Origin: Metarhizium brunneum
Taxonomy: Eukaryota > Ascomycota > Sordariomycetes > Hypocreales > Clavicipitaceae
Direction: 5' to 3'
Assembly: GCF_013426205.1 (NCBI RefSeq)
Contig: NC_089422.1
Span: 2,914,001-2,978,000 of the forward strand
DNA length: 64,000 nucleotides
Made by a program: the position numbers and the translations under genes. Below are positions 10,701 to 23,000 of the stretch, one piece after another; position 1 is the stretch's first letter, and each line of letters begins with the position of its first letter. Under the pieces are notes generated by a model. That model saw nothing but the letters and a program-made list of their open reading frames with translations, ran no database searches and was not told the DNA's origin.

Positions 10701-12380
10701 CACGACACCAGAAACTCGCGGAGAGCACCGGCAGTTGCTCGCTCCTTTACGAAAATCAGACAAACTGTTGATTCCTCTACTGACACAAGTTCTCGAACCA
10801 GGGCGGTCGCCTTCTCAGACACCTCACTGCCACTTTGTGGCATTGAAGCTGGGCAAGAAGGAGAAACTCGACGAATGAAATCTGCCAAGTACTTCTTTTC
10901 GGCATCAACCCAATCATTGAAGATAGCATCGGTGTTTATACGGGCCAAGAAGGCAGCTGAAGACTTCCAGATGTACATGTCCGCCGCCCAGGTTCCAAGT
11001 TGCTGTAATATCTCGGCGCTGCGTCCCCATAAGCCCTTAATTTGGTTCTGCACAAATGTGTCGTACTTCTCAACAGCTCGTACGAGCGCCCGACGATTTC
11101 GGTCTGAGGGGTCTTCTTGGAGTCTTAAAATATATGGGTCTTTTGTTATATCGAGGTTTAGGAACTCTTTTCGCAAACGGTACATTGATTCTGTGTACTG
11201 CAATGACCGAGGTGCGTCATAAACAATGCTGTATATCTGCGGTCGCTTGACGCACTTCAAAAGCTCTTCTCGATGCCTGGTAGGGGAAATGCATTTCGCG
11301 TCCAATACTGCCTCGAGAATCTCCATGTTGGCAAGATCTTCTTTCATACTAGGAGTTGCTGTAATGCCAAGGATATTTGGAATGCTTTTAGCCGCATGTT
11401 TATTGTGGTGGTAGAAATCCGTCATGATCTTGCTTCCTGGATGCTTTCCTACACAGTTATGTGCTTTTTTGAAAAGTTAGTTTGAGGCTCACGGTGTAGC
11501 TACAAATCTTTAGCTAACCTTCGTCAAAGATGATGAGAGAAAGCCGGTCGATGCTGATGAATGCGTGACAAAGTGCATCGAGGAGAACCTGGTAGGTCGA
11601 CACAACAACCCGCACCCCATCTAGGATCGTATCCCAGGTGTCGGCCGACCATGTGTCAACCTGATCGTTGCCTGTGAGCAGTTTCATGGCTACCGATGCT
11701 GCCTGCAACCGAATCACATCGAATTGTTGGCCACACAATGCGACAGTTGGTGCAAGAAACCATATTATCTAGATCTGCATAAGTGAAACTGATCCAATGA
11801 ATGATTTCCAAATCCGGCAATACCTTATCGGGAGCGGATCGATCCAGCTCGGCTTTGATGCGCAGCACGGCACTTGAAAGGGGTCAGAACTTATGGTCGC
11901 TTTAGGAAGGCTGTTAGGTAATAGGAGAGGCGAGACGTAAGAACGACTTACACTTGAGTCTTGCCACTTCCCGTGTCCATCTAATTGACAGCAGACAGTT
12001 AAAATAGGAGGCGACGAAGGGTTGAATCGTTCGGGTAAACTCACAACCACAATGGCATTTTGTTTGAGGCTCTGGTCGAGCATCTCCAACTGGTAGGCTC
12101 GAGGGGACATGGCAGTGGCAGAGGGTGTTCCACTCGTCTCATTGTCACAAGCAATACCCTGGTGTGAAGCATCCTCATGTTGTTCTTGGGGAGAGGCTTG
12201 CAGGGCATCGGCAGAGATTGTTTCCCTAATATTAGGGAAATCTGTGGGGGTGTCATTTTGATCACCTTCAACCCAGACCGTCTCCGGTAATATACCGGGT
12301 ACTTCGGATTCATTGGAACTATAAGAGCCAACGGGAGATGTAGCCGGAATCATATTTCTATGGTGATAGCCTCCGGGCAT
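7703..12380 (-). CDS. DCL2: Dicer-like protein, probably DCL2
   Basis: This RNA-interference nuclease cuts long dsRNA into small RNAs; in fungi the DCL2 branch is linked to antiviral and transposon silencing. Six exons: 12045-12380, 11952-11980, 11824-11872, 11519-11768, 9001-11463, 7703-8946, giving 1456 aa. Domains in order: helicase with P-loop MDTGSGKTQ (from residue 113) and a DEAH box (about 220, split by intron 4); helicase C domain (ATSVLEEGIDVPACN, QRRGRARM); Dicer dimerisation domain; RNase IIIa with ERLEFLGDSILKY just before intron 5; RNase IIIb with YEHLEFIGDAILDF near 1203; a C-terminal dsRNA-binding region (about 1385-1445). No clear PAZ domain was seen. The start could instead be the ATG at 12353. 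The choice of DCL2 over DCL1 is by overall resemblance. It appears intact, with no frameshift. Confidence 0.92.
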
Positions 12381-13791
12381 CCCGCCATTCAACTAACGCA
12401 TAGGGCTTGCGAATGGGGTTGTTTCATTCCACAAGAACCAGGCAAACACCAAGGAGATGGACCGCCATGTGTGTGTGAACCAAACAATGGGAATGGATGT
12501 TCGTATGGAGTCGTGGCCGAGCTAAATCCGCAACCCGAGGCCACCAGGTCGAAGTGGACAAGGTACTCTCTTCCCTGATGCTAAATACCTGGCTACTAGG
12601 TAGGTAGGCAGTCACCGCTGGATTAGTTTGAGGTTCAGTACAGAGTACAGGGGTACGGAGACAAAATTGACGCAAGCTGCGATGAAGCATGGGGTACTTC
12701 GTATGCATAGAGCAGGGCCTTTCTTACCAATGAGCACGTTTAATGGGTGTTTCTGCGTGAAAAGTGCGAGCTCAAGTTGAGCTCCGAGTGGCGGGGTGTG
12801 GGTGGATGGAGGGGTAGCTTTTGTTCTGTTGTTTTTGGTCAGCTACAGTGGGTGTAGTACTCCGTAGTCTGGGGTGCTAGTCGCTCACGATGTTGAAATG
12901 CAAAGCGATCGACGTCTCTGCCATCGATTTCAGTGAGAAAAGGGACTACGCGAACAGGACCCTTGGGCCCTGAGGCCAAGGAGTTGGGTCAAATGAAACC
13001 CTCAGTACGTATGGTTTGTCCGTTAAGGTTGTTTGGTTGTTTGAAACAAGACCATGCCCAGGCTCCTAAAGCCGGAAGGAGCCACTGGAGCCTAAGCACC
13101 TGCCAGGCTAAGCTCCAAGCCACGTCCGATGTAGCGTCAGGCAGACGAAGCCACCCTCAAGCTTTGGCAACCATGTAATATCTTACTGGCACTTTGAAAT
13201 ATTTGGCCCAATGGAAGATCCGTTGTCCATGTCCAGGACAACCAACGTACCTCTCCGTGTGGAGGAATGTCTTGTTTGTTACACGTTGGTTCCAAAATCA
13301 TCACAGAAACTAACCTCGGTTTAGGTTCAGCATTACGAAGTCAAATGAGATATACCGTCTTCTTTGCCTTGTCTAGCTCGCACCGCCTCGAACCAAGCCC
13401 ACCAGGCTAGGGCCACCAGCATCACCAACTACGAAATTGGCTGCTCTGTTTGTTAATACTTCATTGCCTTGGCATCAAAAGATCCAGACGCAAGCCAAGA
13501 CAGACAAGTCTAGGATACATTGCAGCTCGCAAACCTTGTCTCTCAAGCGGACTGGCGAGGAACCTTTGGTCATCACGAGACAATAACCGCAATTGCACCA
13601 CCCTGTTCTTTATCTTATCCGGAACGAGTTCCCAAGGCGGAAAAGTTCTGACCCAATCGCTGCCACGACATGTTAGATCCTCAGACTGAGCCACGTTATG
13701 ACTGCAGCCCGCCTAGCGCCGCTCATTAGTATTCTTCCACCACAGGGCAAAAGTCCCGTGTGGGGGCTCGATCTTGGCTTCGTGACCAAAG
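12381..13791. other. Intergenic region between DCL2 and the RCC1-like gene
   Basis: About 1.4 kb separates two divergently transcribed genes and should hold both promoters. A TACTCCGTA motif lies at 12858-12866 and TAGGTAGGTAGG-type sequence near 12596-12608. Short open frames here show no recognisable protein. Confidence 0.5.
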
Positions 13792-14946
13792 ATGGACTTG
13801 TTCGCTGCAGGCTTCAATGCCTGGAACCAATTATGCTTCGTGCCGGAATCGGGAGATGTTGCTGAGCCTAAGGATCTATCGACATTTACAAAAGTCCTTG
13901 ATGACGACTGCCTTGAACGACCTCGAGCAGGCTTATACTACACGCTAGGTACGTATGGGATAAGCGGACGGCGCAGCAACCGGAGTCAATGCCATAAAAG
14001 CTTCCTCGATAGACTCAGACCACTTCAAAGCTCACATTTCACATTGAACAGTCCGCGGCCGCGCCGGGTACTATCGTGCCGGTATCGGGATCGAGACCGC
14101 AAGTGATGAAGATATCCAGCGAAGTTACCGGGCCTGTCGCGCTGGCAACGGCCTCACTCTGATCTTTGACGGTCCTACATCTGCCGAAAATACGGGTATG
14201 AGGCTTGGGCCGAATAAACACTTTCTAACAGTGCATCCTTGTTATGATGACTTTGTATCAAAGTCCAACCCCACGAGTTGGCCATGTAATAGCCAGGTGC
14301 GAGAGGTGGCCTCTTTCGCCGCCGGGTTTATAATCCTGTATCAAAACGGCCAGGTAGCCACGATGGGTGATCCGCGATACCAGGACTGCCTTGCTAGAGA
14401 AGTAACGTCGGATGAGTGAGTTGCGAGATACTTTTGTCCACTGCATGCTCGTTCGAAAAGCAAACGATGGGACTGATTTTTGTGTTACATAGACCGGCTG
14501 ATCAGCCGGGATTTGTACCCGATCTAATCAATCTAGGAGAACCCATAAAACATGTTACCGCCGGCGGTTATTGCCTCACGGCACTCACTCAGAGCGGAAG
14601 TATTTACATCTGGGGTCGAAGATGTACAGGACAAAGACAAAGCGGCCATTCGGCGTTTGCGGAATTATGTGGCATACCCAACTACCTCGGCGTAGATGGC
14701 GACAAAGATGTACAGGATGTGGCCTTGGGGGATAGTCACGCTATAGCGCTGACGACTGATGGCACTGTTTATGTGATTGGTCGTAATGATAATGGTCAAC
14801 TTGGCTTGAGACAAGGTGTGGACATGGCCGCAAAAACATGGACAAAGGTAAAGCTGGGTGTTCCAGATGGTTGTCAAGTCGTAGGAGTAGCTGCTGGACC
14901 AAAATCGTCATTTATTTTGACAGCACAGAAGACAGGTGTAACCTAA
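13792..14946 (+). CDS. RCC1-repeat (ATS1-like) beta-propeller protein
   Basis: Three exons, 13792-13948, 14052-14415 and 14493-14946, with introns of 103 and 77 nt, encode 324 aa. RCC1-type blades are visible: LFAAGFNAWNQLCF at the N-terminus, HVTAGGYCLTALTQSGSIYIWG, and DVALGDSHAIALTTDGTVYV followed by GRNDNGQLGL. Exon junctions restore YYTLVRGRAGYYRAG and SDEPADQPGF. The size and sparse repeats resemble yeast Ats1 (333 aa), a protein linked to microtubules and tRNA wobble-uridine modification, but the RCC1 fold serves many roles, so the specific function is uncertain. It converges on the proteasome alpha2 gene. Confidence 0.82.
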
Positions 14947-15062
14947 ATCAGCATATATCACACTGAACTTTCAGAAAGACTTCCGTTGAGAGGGCTCATT
15001 GAGAATTTATGATCTTCTATTGTACACCAAACTTCACGTCATTACCCAGCCACGCTCACACA

Positions 15063-16194
15063 TCATAGACTCGTCAGGTAGTCCTCGATTTCCTGAGGGG
15101 TGAGCTTTCTGAATCGCGGGCCCGTTGCTCCCTCGACCCCCTCGACTCCCAGCAAGTGGTCAGCAGGAGGGCCGACAATACCTACAGTCTCGGTTAGTGA
15201 TCGGGCGAAATAGCCAATGCCTAATTGCGTGCAGAAAGCGACATACCAATCTCAATGGAATCACCGTTCATTTCTCCCTCAATATTGTCCTTCAAGGTCA
15301 AAAGGGCAATGTGAATTGCATCCTCCAATTCCAATTCCTCAGAGTATCTCTTCTCCAGGAAGGTCTTAGCCTTGGTCGCGCTCTTACCAATAGCTGTAGC
15401 CTTCCAGGGAAAGTAACTACCCGTAGGGTCGACCTGATACAACATAGGCCCGCCCTTTTGGATACCACCAGTTTTGGACGTGGGTTTTTTTTCGTCACCT
15501 TCAGCAGCGGGGGCCTCATCTTCGGGCTCGATGCCATCATCCCAACCGGCAACTAGCATGCTCACACCGTAGGGTCGAACGCCAGCTGACTGCGTTGCTT
15601 CTTGCATAACTCTAGCAACATCCTGGACCAATATTCTGGTAGGAGGGTACTCGTTGTAGATTCGCTTGTAGCCAGTGTGAGAAACTTTGCGTGCTCGGTC
15701 AATTAGGACTCGGTAATCGGGACCCATGCCAGAATAGACGGCGCCAATGTTTGGTGTGATGTTGCTGATTTTGGACACGGAGCTTTGGTCAGCGAGAGGC
15801 GAGGACGACTTCTTTTCGGTGGCGAGAACGATGCCGTTGGTAGCTGGTGGAGTTTAAGTACTGGGAAGATGCATAGAGACATGGAAAGCCGGGTACGGAG
15901 TGTACAAACCTTTAATGCCAAGGGCGGTAATGCCCTGATTGACAGCGTTCAAAGCGTATTCTACGGATCATTAGGTTAATACAGTTGCAGATATCGCATT
16001 TTCGTCGTAGCAGTACTAGGGGGTCTTGATAAATGGCACAAGAATTCCGTACCAATCTGCACCAGCTTTCCACTACACAGCAATAATTAGCTAAGCTCCA
16101 AGCACGTCGTCACCACGAAGTGACATCAAGACGATCTTGCCCCAACATACCTGGGAGAGAATGTTGTGAGGGAGAATGAATATCGGTCCGCCAT
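15063..16194 (-). CDS. PRE8: 20S proteasome subunit alpha type-2
   Basis: This is an outer-ring subunit of the 20S proteasome core. Five exons: 16151-16194, 16053-16072, 15910-15960, 15247-15843, 15063-15181, giving 276 aa. The joined N-terminus reads [20 protein letters not shown], continuing [19 protein letters not shown], the alpha-type signature. Exon 2 is only 20 nt and encodes the conserved SGKLVQI part of it. The end reads [16 protein letters not shown] as in yeast. Compared with the 250-aa yeast protein there is a charged insertion of about 30 residues after LVAGWDD ([16 protein letters not shown]). It converges on the RCC1-like gene and diverges from the RING-CH gene. Confidence 0.95.
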
Positions 16195-16809
16195 AGCTGC
16201 AACGGTCACCAAAGAAGGTTTGGCAAGGACTCTTGTGGTATCGGATCTGGAGAGAGAAACGGATTGGAGGGTCAATGAGGTCGAAACAACTGCGACAGTC
16301 AAGCTTGGATGTTCCCGCCTCAAGCAGCCTGGTGGACGGTGGCCCAGGCACGGGCGAAGCTGCGCGTTCAGGCTGGCCTGGGAGCTTCCCAGCCCGGCGC
16401 ATGAGTTTGGCCGAACTCCGAGGACCCACTCGTTTCGTTGCCCGCCTCACGGATTCCGTTGGGCACAGGAATTGTTGCTAGAATTAACGCGGTGCTTCGG
16501 TTCGATAGCCTTGTCCTCGTGTTCCATGATGATGTGGCCTCAACATCGGCCTGGAGGTTGACCGTCCTGAAAGCTGCATTAACCCACGTAACAATTGTTG
16601 GCTCTTATTTTCTTGTCTTTTCTTCTGGCAGTAAGATATCTATTCTGCATTGACTCCGTCTGCTCTTCAGTTTTCAAGGCAGACCATGTGGTCTGCAGCG
16701 CAGCCATTTCGCCTAATATGCTGATTTCACCAACCCGAATCGAACGCAATTGAGCCTCTACGAAGCATCAGAACTTACTACCACCGCAGTTTTAGCTCGC
16801 AGTGCTGCA
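16195..16809. promoter_or_regulatory. Divergent promoter between PRE8 and the RING-CH gene
   Basis: This 615-bp region separates two start codons in opposite directions. I did not find a copy of the yeast proteasome-associated element (GGTGGCAAA). Open frames here lack family resemblance. Confidence 0.4.
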
Positions 16810-17817
16810 ATGGATTCTGAACCGTTTGAAAACGCAGGCACCTCGTTTGAGCGCCGACGGATGCCATACGCGTCCTCGCAGCCGTCCGAACGAACCGAGA
16901 CGTTCGGACGATCAGGGCCTCGGCTAGCAGGCGAGAGCACTGCCGCAAAGGAAGAAGCTCCAAACCCCCAAGCGAAACCAAAAGGCCGTCGCTATGGCCC
17001 ACGGACCTGTCGAATTTGTCTAGACACCGAGCATCCCAAATTCCCTACGGATATTCCAAGGACATTTGGCGTGTCGACAAGGTCGTCACGGCCCGTGTAT
17101 GAATCAGACGACCCTGAACTTGGCCGGCTCTTGTCGCCTTGCAAGTGTAAGGGCTCGTCGAAATATGTCCACGAAGGATGTCTCGATGCATGGCGGTTGA
17201 CGAACCCCACTGCCACGAGAAATTTCTGGCAATGCCCGACATGCAAGTTCACCTATCGACTGGCTCGGCTGCACTGGGCCTCGAGGCTCAGCAGCAAATG
17301 GGCACAGGTTTTTTTGACAATAGTGGTCCTTATTGTCAGCCTCTTTGTCCTTGGCTTTATTGCAGATCCCATCATGGACTTGTGGTTTGATCCTGTGGGG
17401 TCTATTGCAGACACGGTATCGAGTGTCGTATCAGATTTGGATGCTGTGCGGCCGCCGGTGTACGAGGAGCCCAGCACATGGGCCGAGCATTTTACCAAGG
17501 GCTTCTTCTCCCTAGGGCTGATTGGTGCCATCAAGTCCTTTGTTGCAATGGGTCCGTGGCACTGGATCAACTTCCGTGCTGGAGGGCTCTTTGGCTCCGG
17601 CAGACGCGGCGGCACGGGCAGGAGCAGGATGGACAACTTCAACCTGCTTTTTGTCATCATTGGAGCATTTACGTTTATGATGGCCGTGTGGAGGTTTGTC
17701 AAGGCAATGAGTGCACGAATTCTGACCAATGTCAGCAATAAAGTCATGGATGTCGGCGACGAAGATGACGAATATGAAGAAGCGATTCCGGACGGCGGTG
17801 CTGCTGGTCCAAGCTAA
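16810..17817 (+). CDS. RING-CH (MARCH-type) membrane protein, probable E3 ubiquitin ligase
   Basis: One exon, 335 aa. A RING-variant (C4HC3) domain occupies about residues 65-145: the first cysteines are in TCRICLD, then LLSPCKCKGSSKYVHEGCLD and WQCPTCKFTY. Three hydrophobic segments follow: one after SSKWAQ (FLTIVVLIVSLFVLGFIA), one near GFFSLGLIGAIKSFVAM, and one in FNLLFVIIGAFTFMMAVW. The family ubiquitinates membrane proteins, usually at the ER, Golgi or endosome; substrate and compartment are not evident. The tail is acidic (DVGDEDDEYEEA). The start is the first in-frame ATG, MDSEPFENAG. Confidence 0.85.
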   Translation: MDSEPFENAGTSFERRRMPYASSQPSERTETFGRSGPRLAGESTAAKEEAPNPQAKPKGRRYGPRTCRICLDTEHPKFPTDIPRTFGVSTRSSRPVYESDDPELGRLLSPCKCKGSSKYVHEGCLDAWRLTNPTATRNFWQCPTCKFTYRLARLHWASRLSSKWAQVFLTIVVLIVSLFVLGFIADPIMDLWFDPVGSIADTVSSVVSDLDAVRPPVYEEPSTWAEHFTKGFFSLGLIGAIKSFVAMGPWHWINFRAGGLFGSGRRGGTGRSRMDNFNLLFVIIGAFTFMMAVWRFVKAMSARILTNVSNKVMDVGDEDDEYEEAIPDGGAAGPS

Positions 17818-19013
17818 TGAAGAGAATAGGGAGAGACAGCTAGTCACAAGAACCGGCAGAAATAGCAACGATGATCAACCGCCAATGCATTTCTTTGAGT
17901 TCCAGGATATGCTTCGTGTTCATGTAGACCTTGCACACTCTTAAGTTGCCTCGACTTTTGCTCTTCCATGTCAAGTCAACTAGTCTGCGTGCAGATATTT
18001 AACGTCTAGCCGTTACCTTGAGCCTGAGCCGTTTTGGCTATGTGATCTCGTCGGTACGGTGTGACAGGTCGGTAAAATCAACTTGAAGCTCACGCACTGT
18101 TTTGGTGTATGAAGCTATTTGGCGTCTACTTGGTACAACATGTACAAAGCCGTGGGTAGATTGCCTTGCGCAACTGATACATTTATCATCGTCTTCTGGC
18201 GTAGTATAGCGAACCTTGGCCTACGTAAATTACTCTGTGTACAGCATCAACTGCCTGCCAGGGCTGGATGTACTAGTCGTGTCAGCCTAGTAAATTTACA
18301 TTTACAATACAGTATATAGTCGATATGCCCGATCGAATGCTCCAGTGAACTAGTCCGTGAATACAGAAGAGCCAGTGTTTATATGAGGTGGCACGATAAA
18401 TTGTGTCCATCAGCCATCAATCGATAACGGCTGGATGGAGGACCCCTAGAACGAGGCGGCTTGCCACTGTTAGCCCCAGGCATCTGCAGCATTGTGGCAG
18501 CGTGTTGATAGGTCCATGTCCACCCAGTGCCCCTGTCTGGTCAACGTTACCTGACCCCTACTGCAATTGATACTTTATCTTAGTCAACACAGCAAACTCC
18601 TAATCATCACAACTCCCAGAAAACCTCACGACTAGGTTCCTCGGCCGATGGCTCACCTGCAGAGACCAGCCGTGCGCCCTTGACACTATATCCCTTTTCC
18701 GACATCGTCCTTTTCTTGACAGCTTGCTATTTCCCCGAGGGTGTGTCTTCTGTCGCCCGTCTCATTTGACGTTTGCATCAATCGACGATCCCCGAGACCT
18801 TGACCAAGATTTCCCACAAGCAGTCGGGATAGCCATATCGCAGCCGCCCGAACACGAAACGTGTTGCCGCGAGGCGACTTTTCACGAGCACGGCCGAATG
18901 TTGTCAAGGACAACACTGAACCTGCGCACACCGACGGTCTAGGGGATAAAATTGCGACGAAATAGATTAAGCCCTGTGTTTGCGAAAGGACAGGACGGAC
19001 TAGCTGGCCAACA
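17818..19013. other. Intergenic region, no gene seen
   Basis: About 1.2 kb between two plus-strand genes. Short open frames on both strands have no recognisable composition or motif. It should hold the 3' end of the RING-CH gene and the promoter of the GT34 gene. Confidence 0.45.
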
Positions 19014-20068
19014 ATGCATCTTCCATACCCCCCGCGAAAGCGTTCGAACCCGCCGCCGTTTCGGCCCATGTCATCAAATATATCTCTGCTTAGACGAAGC
19101 AGATTAAAAAACATTGCCATTGGAGCCTTGCTTTTCCTGGGCGCGCTCTACTTGCTCTTTGGGGGCAAAAAGCCCGATCCTTACCACGAGCATGTGCCCT
19201 CAGGCCATCCGTCGGTGGTGTTGGTGACGGTAATTGACCCCAGTGAATGGGACACTGCATATTTGGACACGATTAAAGAGAATCGTGAGAGATATGCCGC
19301 GAGACATGGTGCGTTTAAAGCACTTGTTCAACAGGAAATAATACTAACCACCCAAAAGGCTACCAAGCAATGGTCGTCAACGCCCTAGACTACGATACGC
19401 GAGGAGCCCCACGATCATGGGCCAAAATATTTGCCATGCGTCACGCCCTTTCGAAATATCCCGATTGCAAGTTTATCTGGTACCTCGACCAAGACGCCTA
19501 CATTATGGACCCAACCAAGAGCCTGGAGGACCAGGTTACGAGGCCCAGCAGGCTGGAGAGTCTCATGATTAAGGATTACCCTGTTGTACCGCCTGACAGC
19601 ATCATCAAGACATTCTCACACTTGGGCGGCGAAAGCATTGACTTTATCGTAACCCAGGATAAAGAGGGTCTTGTGCACAAGAGTGTTGTCATTCGCAACG
19701 GAGAATTCGCCAAGTTCTTTGTCGAGACGTGGTTCGATCCTCTATATAGGGCTTACAATTTCCAGAAAGCCGAGAGACATGCATTGGTACGACCTGCTCT
19801 TTCCAATTTCCCGCGCATCTCGATGCAGTATTGACTTTAGATGTTTCAGGAACATATCGTCCAATGGCACCCAACCATCCTTTCCAAACTAGCCCTCGTC
19901 CCCCAACGGACACTCGCGTCTTACTCGAAATCCACCATCGGCGAGCAATATCAAGAAGGCGACTTTGTCGTGCTCTTCCCAGACTGTACCAAGACGGGGG
20001 ATCAGAGCTGCCAGACCGTGTCGTCACACTACTGGGAGAAGATGAAGAAGGCATTTGGTATAGCATGA
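19014..20068 (+). CDS. GT34 alpha-1,6-mannosyltransferase (MNN10/MNN11 type)
   Basis: Three exons, 19014-19308, 19359-19786 and 19850-20068, with introns of 50 and 63 nt, encode 313 aa. It is a type II membrane protein: after a basic N-terminus, NIAIGALLFLGALYLLFGG (about residues 38-56) is the signal anchor. The luminal domain carries the GT34 pattern ALDYDTRGAPRSWAKIFAMR, the metal-binding YLDQDAYIMD, and EHIVQWHPTI in exon 3. The family extends alpha-1,6-mannose backbones of N-glycan mannan in the Golgi. Yeast Mnn10 and Mnn11 are longer (393 and 422 aa); filamentous homologs are often shorter. An alternative in-frame start is 19068. Intron 1 has a clear ACTAAC branch site. Confidence 0.88.
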
Positions 20069-23000
20069 GTGGGCATGGATCAAGAATGAGATTGAAATGC
20101 AGTGCGCCGTGATTTGGGGCGTTTATGGACCAAAATCGCTTTCCCTTTCTTTACTCTTGTACTTTTTTTAAACCCGAGTTTGGCGTTGCCGGTTTGAATA
20201 GACGCGATATGAGCGACGAGAGGGAAGGAGAGGTGGTGGACGGGGTGGAGGAAACATGTATGATTTGAGTGACATGGCTAGGGATAATTTCGCATGTTAT
20301 ATTATTGTTTCATGATGAGGCATGTTGGGGTATGTTTCAGAGACTGGGATTGAATTGCAGAAATATTGATTTGGGTTTAAGATTGCCGGCGTGAGGCGCC
20401 ACCATCGTAAGGGCTTAGCCGATGGGCAGATACATATGCCCGTGGGGTTGAGGGAATGCGAGGCGATGATGACTCGATATTTTTTCAAGTGCCCAGGAGT
20501 CTCTTACGCACCCCGCGTTGGTGTTGCACGATGGAGAGGATAGCATTGCGCTATTAGCTGCTAGGCAATGCATTTGGCCACGATGGAACGTTGAGTGGCC
20601 CAAGTCGGTGGCCGCGGAGGTCGAATGTCGACTTATCCCGGTTAGCAGCGCCGGGCCATATACCAAGATGTCGAGGGGATGTGGCCACCTTCGAGGTCTG
20701 GACAACCAATCATGATGGCTTTTCTTTACATCTTTATGCTGTTCGTGTTGGTGTCCCGTCCTCGAATTTCACAAGTCCCCATCGTACAGCCTGTCAACCT
20801 GGTACACACCCATCACTCGCAAGACCAAAGCAGCGACTTGACCTTGACTCGACATTTGACTCGACCTCGACACGGTGGCGCTTGGTTCGTCTTGGCGTAC
20901 AAGTATCAGGGACAGTATTCACGTTTTCGCCGTAAATCAGCTGGTGCTATACGAACAGTTGGGGAGGGAATAGACAGGACAACGATCAAGGACACTCTGC
21001 TCGGGTCTCTATGCCAGCCTTCATAGTGTCTACCTTGCATTCTTATGCAGTCATGAGGGGAATCCCAACGTAATGATAGATGGTCACTCCGGCCGACTAC
21101 ACGTTCACCACCACTTGCTACCTCTTATATGACGAATAGTGTTCGATCCACAATGGTCGTCACCTCCCTTTTCATACGCGTGAACCAGTCATGTATATAG
21201 CGAACCGGATAATTTGCCTTCGGGTAGGCCGCTTCCACCCCGGCGGCCAATATATCCCGGCCGGTGGTAACAAGTCCCTCCCCACGGGTTCGCGGCGAGC
21301 ATCTGCTTATCGCGCAGAGCAACGTTGTCTATGGTAGCAGGATAGGGCGGGTGTACCAAATTGGTGTCCTGGCGGCGCTCCAAGCTCCTTTGTGTCATGT
21401 CTGCTGGTTAATGCTTCGACTTTCCCGGAGGCGTGCCGGCTTCAACGACATTGGAGACTTTGGTGCCGACATCTCAAGGTTCGCTCATAGCTTTCTCCTC
21501 GTAGGGCCAAAATTTTCCCCAGTTTTACCACGGTTGTGAATCTATTGCATGGGCAGAAACATTGAATCTCATACAAGCTACCTGGGTAGTTGGCTCTCTT
21601 GCTCTGTCGATTCACGATGGCAGATGGACAAAACTGGTACCAGGCATACCAAATACAGTCTTCCGTCTTGAATTCCGTCGACGCGTAATACAACTTACTT
21701 CGCTTTTGTCGTCGTTTGCTATTTATTTGCTACGAAATAATAATAAAAATTGGGCTAGCAATAATCCCATACATGACTCGTGGAGCCATGCAACTTCCGC
21801 AAAATGTAGAAGATGGCATTGTGTCAATCACGCCCGCGAATGTACGATAGTTGGCCACGCTTCACAAGAGGTCAAGTCGCAATCTAAGCAAGGAGCAAGA
21901 ACTCTATAAAAATCCCTCCATTGGCCAGTCGTGCCGACAGTTGTTCCGAGTTGCCTGGGTGCTCGCCGCGGGGAGACGCAATAGCTGGATGAGAAGGCGC
22001 AAGGTCGTCTTCTCAAGTGCTCATGCCACGAGCAAAGCTATGATCAAATGATGATCTCCGCATTTCCCCGGAGAGGTGCAAAAAAAGCCGCCACCCTATC
22101 CATGTGTATAAACACCGCTACTTGCATTTGTGACAGTTACCATTAGCGCCTCAGCTATAGGTCGTTTGTGGTGGCAACTTCGCAGCTTGTCAACGGCACC
22201 AACTATTTACACAGTGTTGGAGGTTCAAAATGTTATCCCTGAAAAGCCGTACCCAGCACATCGGACCTCGACCGATGTGGGGCTCCACTTCGGACCGCCA
22301 GAGAGCATCATCGACCAAGGGAAGCGGACCGCGAGACTCCGTGGTAATGGGCCACGCTTCGTCAGAGGAAAGACGGACCTGGTGGGCGATGATCATTTTT
22401 TGGCCAATGAAAAGGTCAAGTCCGCGATGAGATGCCCGCTTCTGATTGGCCAGGCATGGGGCGGGCATACGACCTTTCGTCTCTTCGTTCCTTTGTCAAG
22501 ATCAAGTGGCTCATTCCATCGCTATTTAAATTAGCTGCAGGCAAGAGTCGGCGGGATTGCCCCACTAAAAAATGTTCAAGTACAGGCCGTCCCCCACCTC
22601 CATGTCTGTTTTTCAGGTGTCCGACTGGTGCTCTGCACCGAGGTCTGAGCTGGCTCGAGCCTCCGACTGGTGCCTTTGTCGTGCGCAACAAGAGCAGGAG
22701 CAGTCGAGATGCGCTTGCCTTTTCGCTGCTGATAGCCCCGATGGCAAGCAACTGAGTAAGTATATGTACCTGGGTACCTAACTTGGGTCGTCGCCTGCTT
22801 CGTACGTACTTGCCGCTTGTAGCTGAGAGCTCTCACCAGCGCCAAACGCCCACGACTATCCGAGTCGGACTACAAAACCGACCACGTCAAACCCTCACTC
22901 TCTTTTACTTTCCCCAGCCCACCGTCCTTTTGCCCTGCGATAGCTTCCTCGGTGGCATTCCTTGTCCTTGTCCTTCGTTTTGCACTTGCGTCTGGGGCAT

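Noticed and set aside
16484..16520. GGTTCGA-containing stretch considered as a tRNA B box
   Set aside because: No matching A box, acceptor stem or anticodon arm could be drawn. The same failure applied to similar matches at 19731 and 38,620.
18686..19120. 144-codon minus-strand open frame overlapping the start of the GT34 gene
   Set aside because: It runs antisense to the supported exon and leader, and its composition shows no family features.
20415..21026. Frames on both strands that might indicate a gene between GT34 and the lyase
   Set aside because: They lack motifs, have no plausible introns, and contradict each other.
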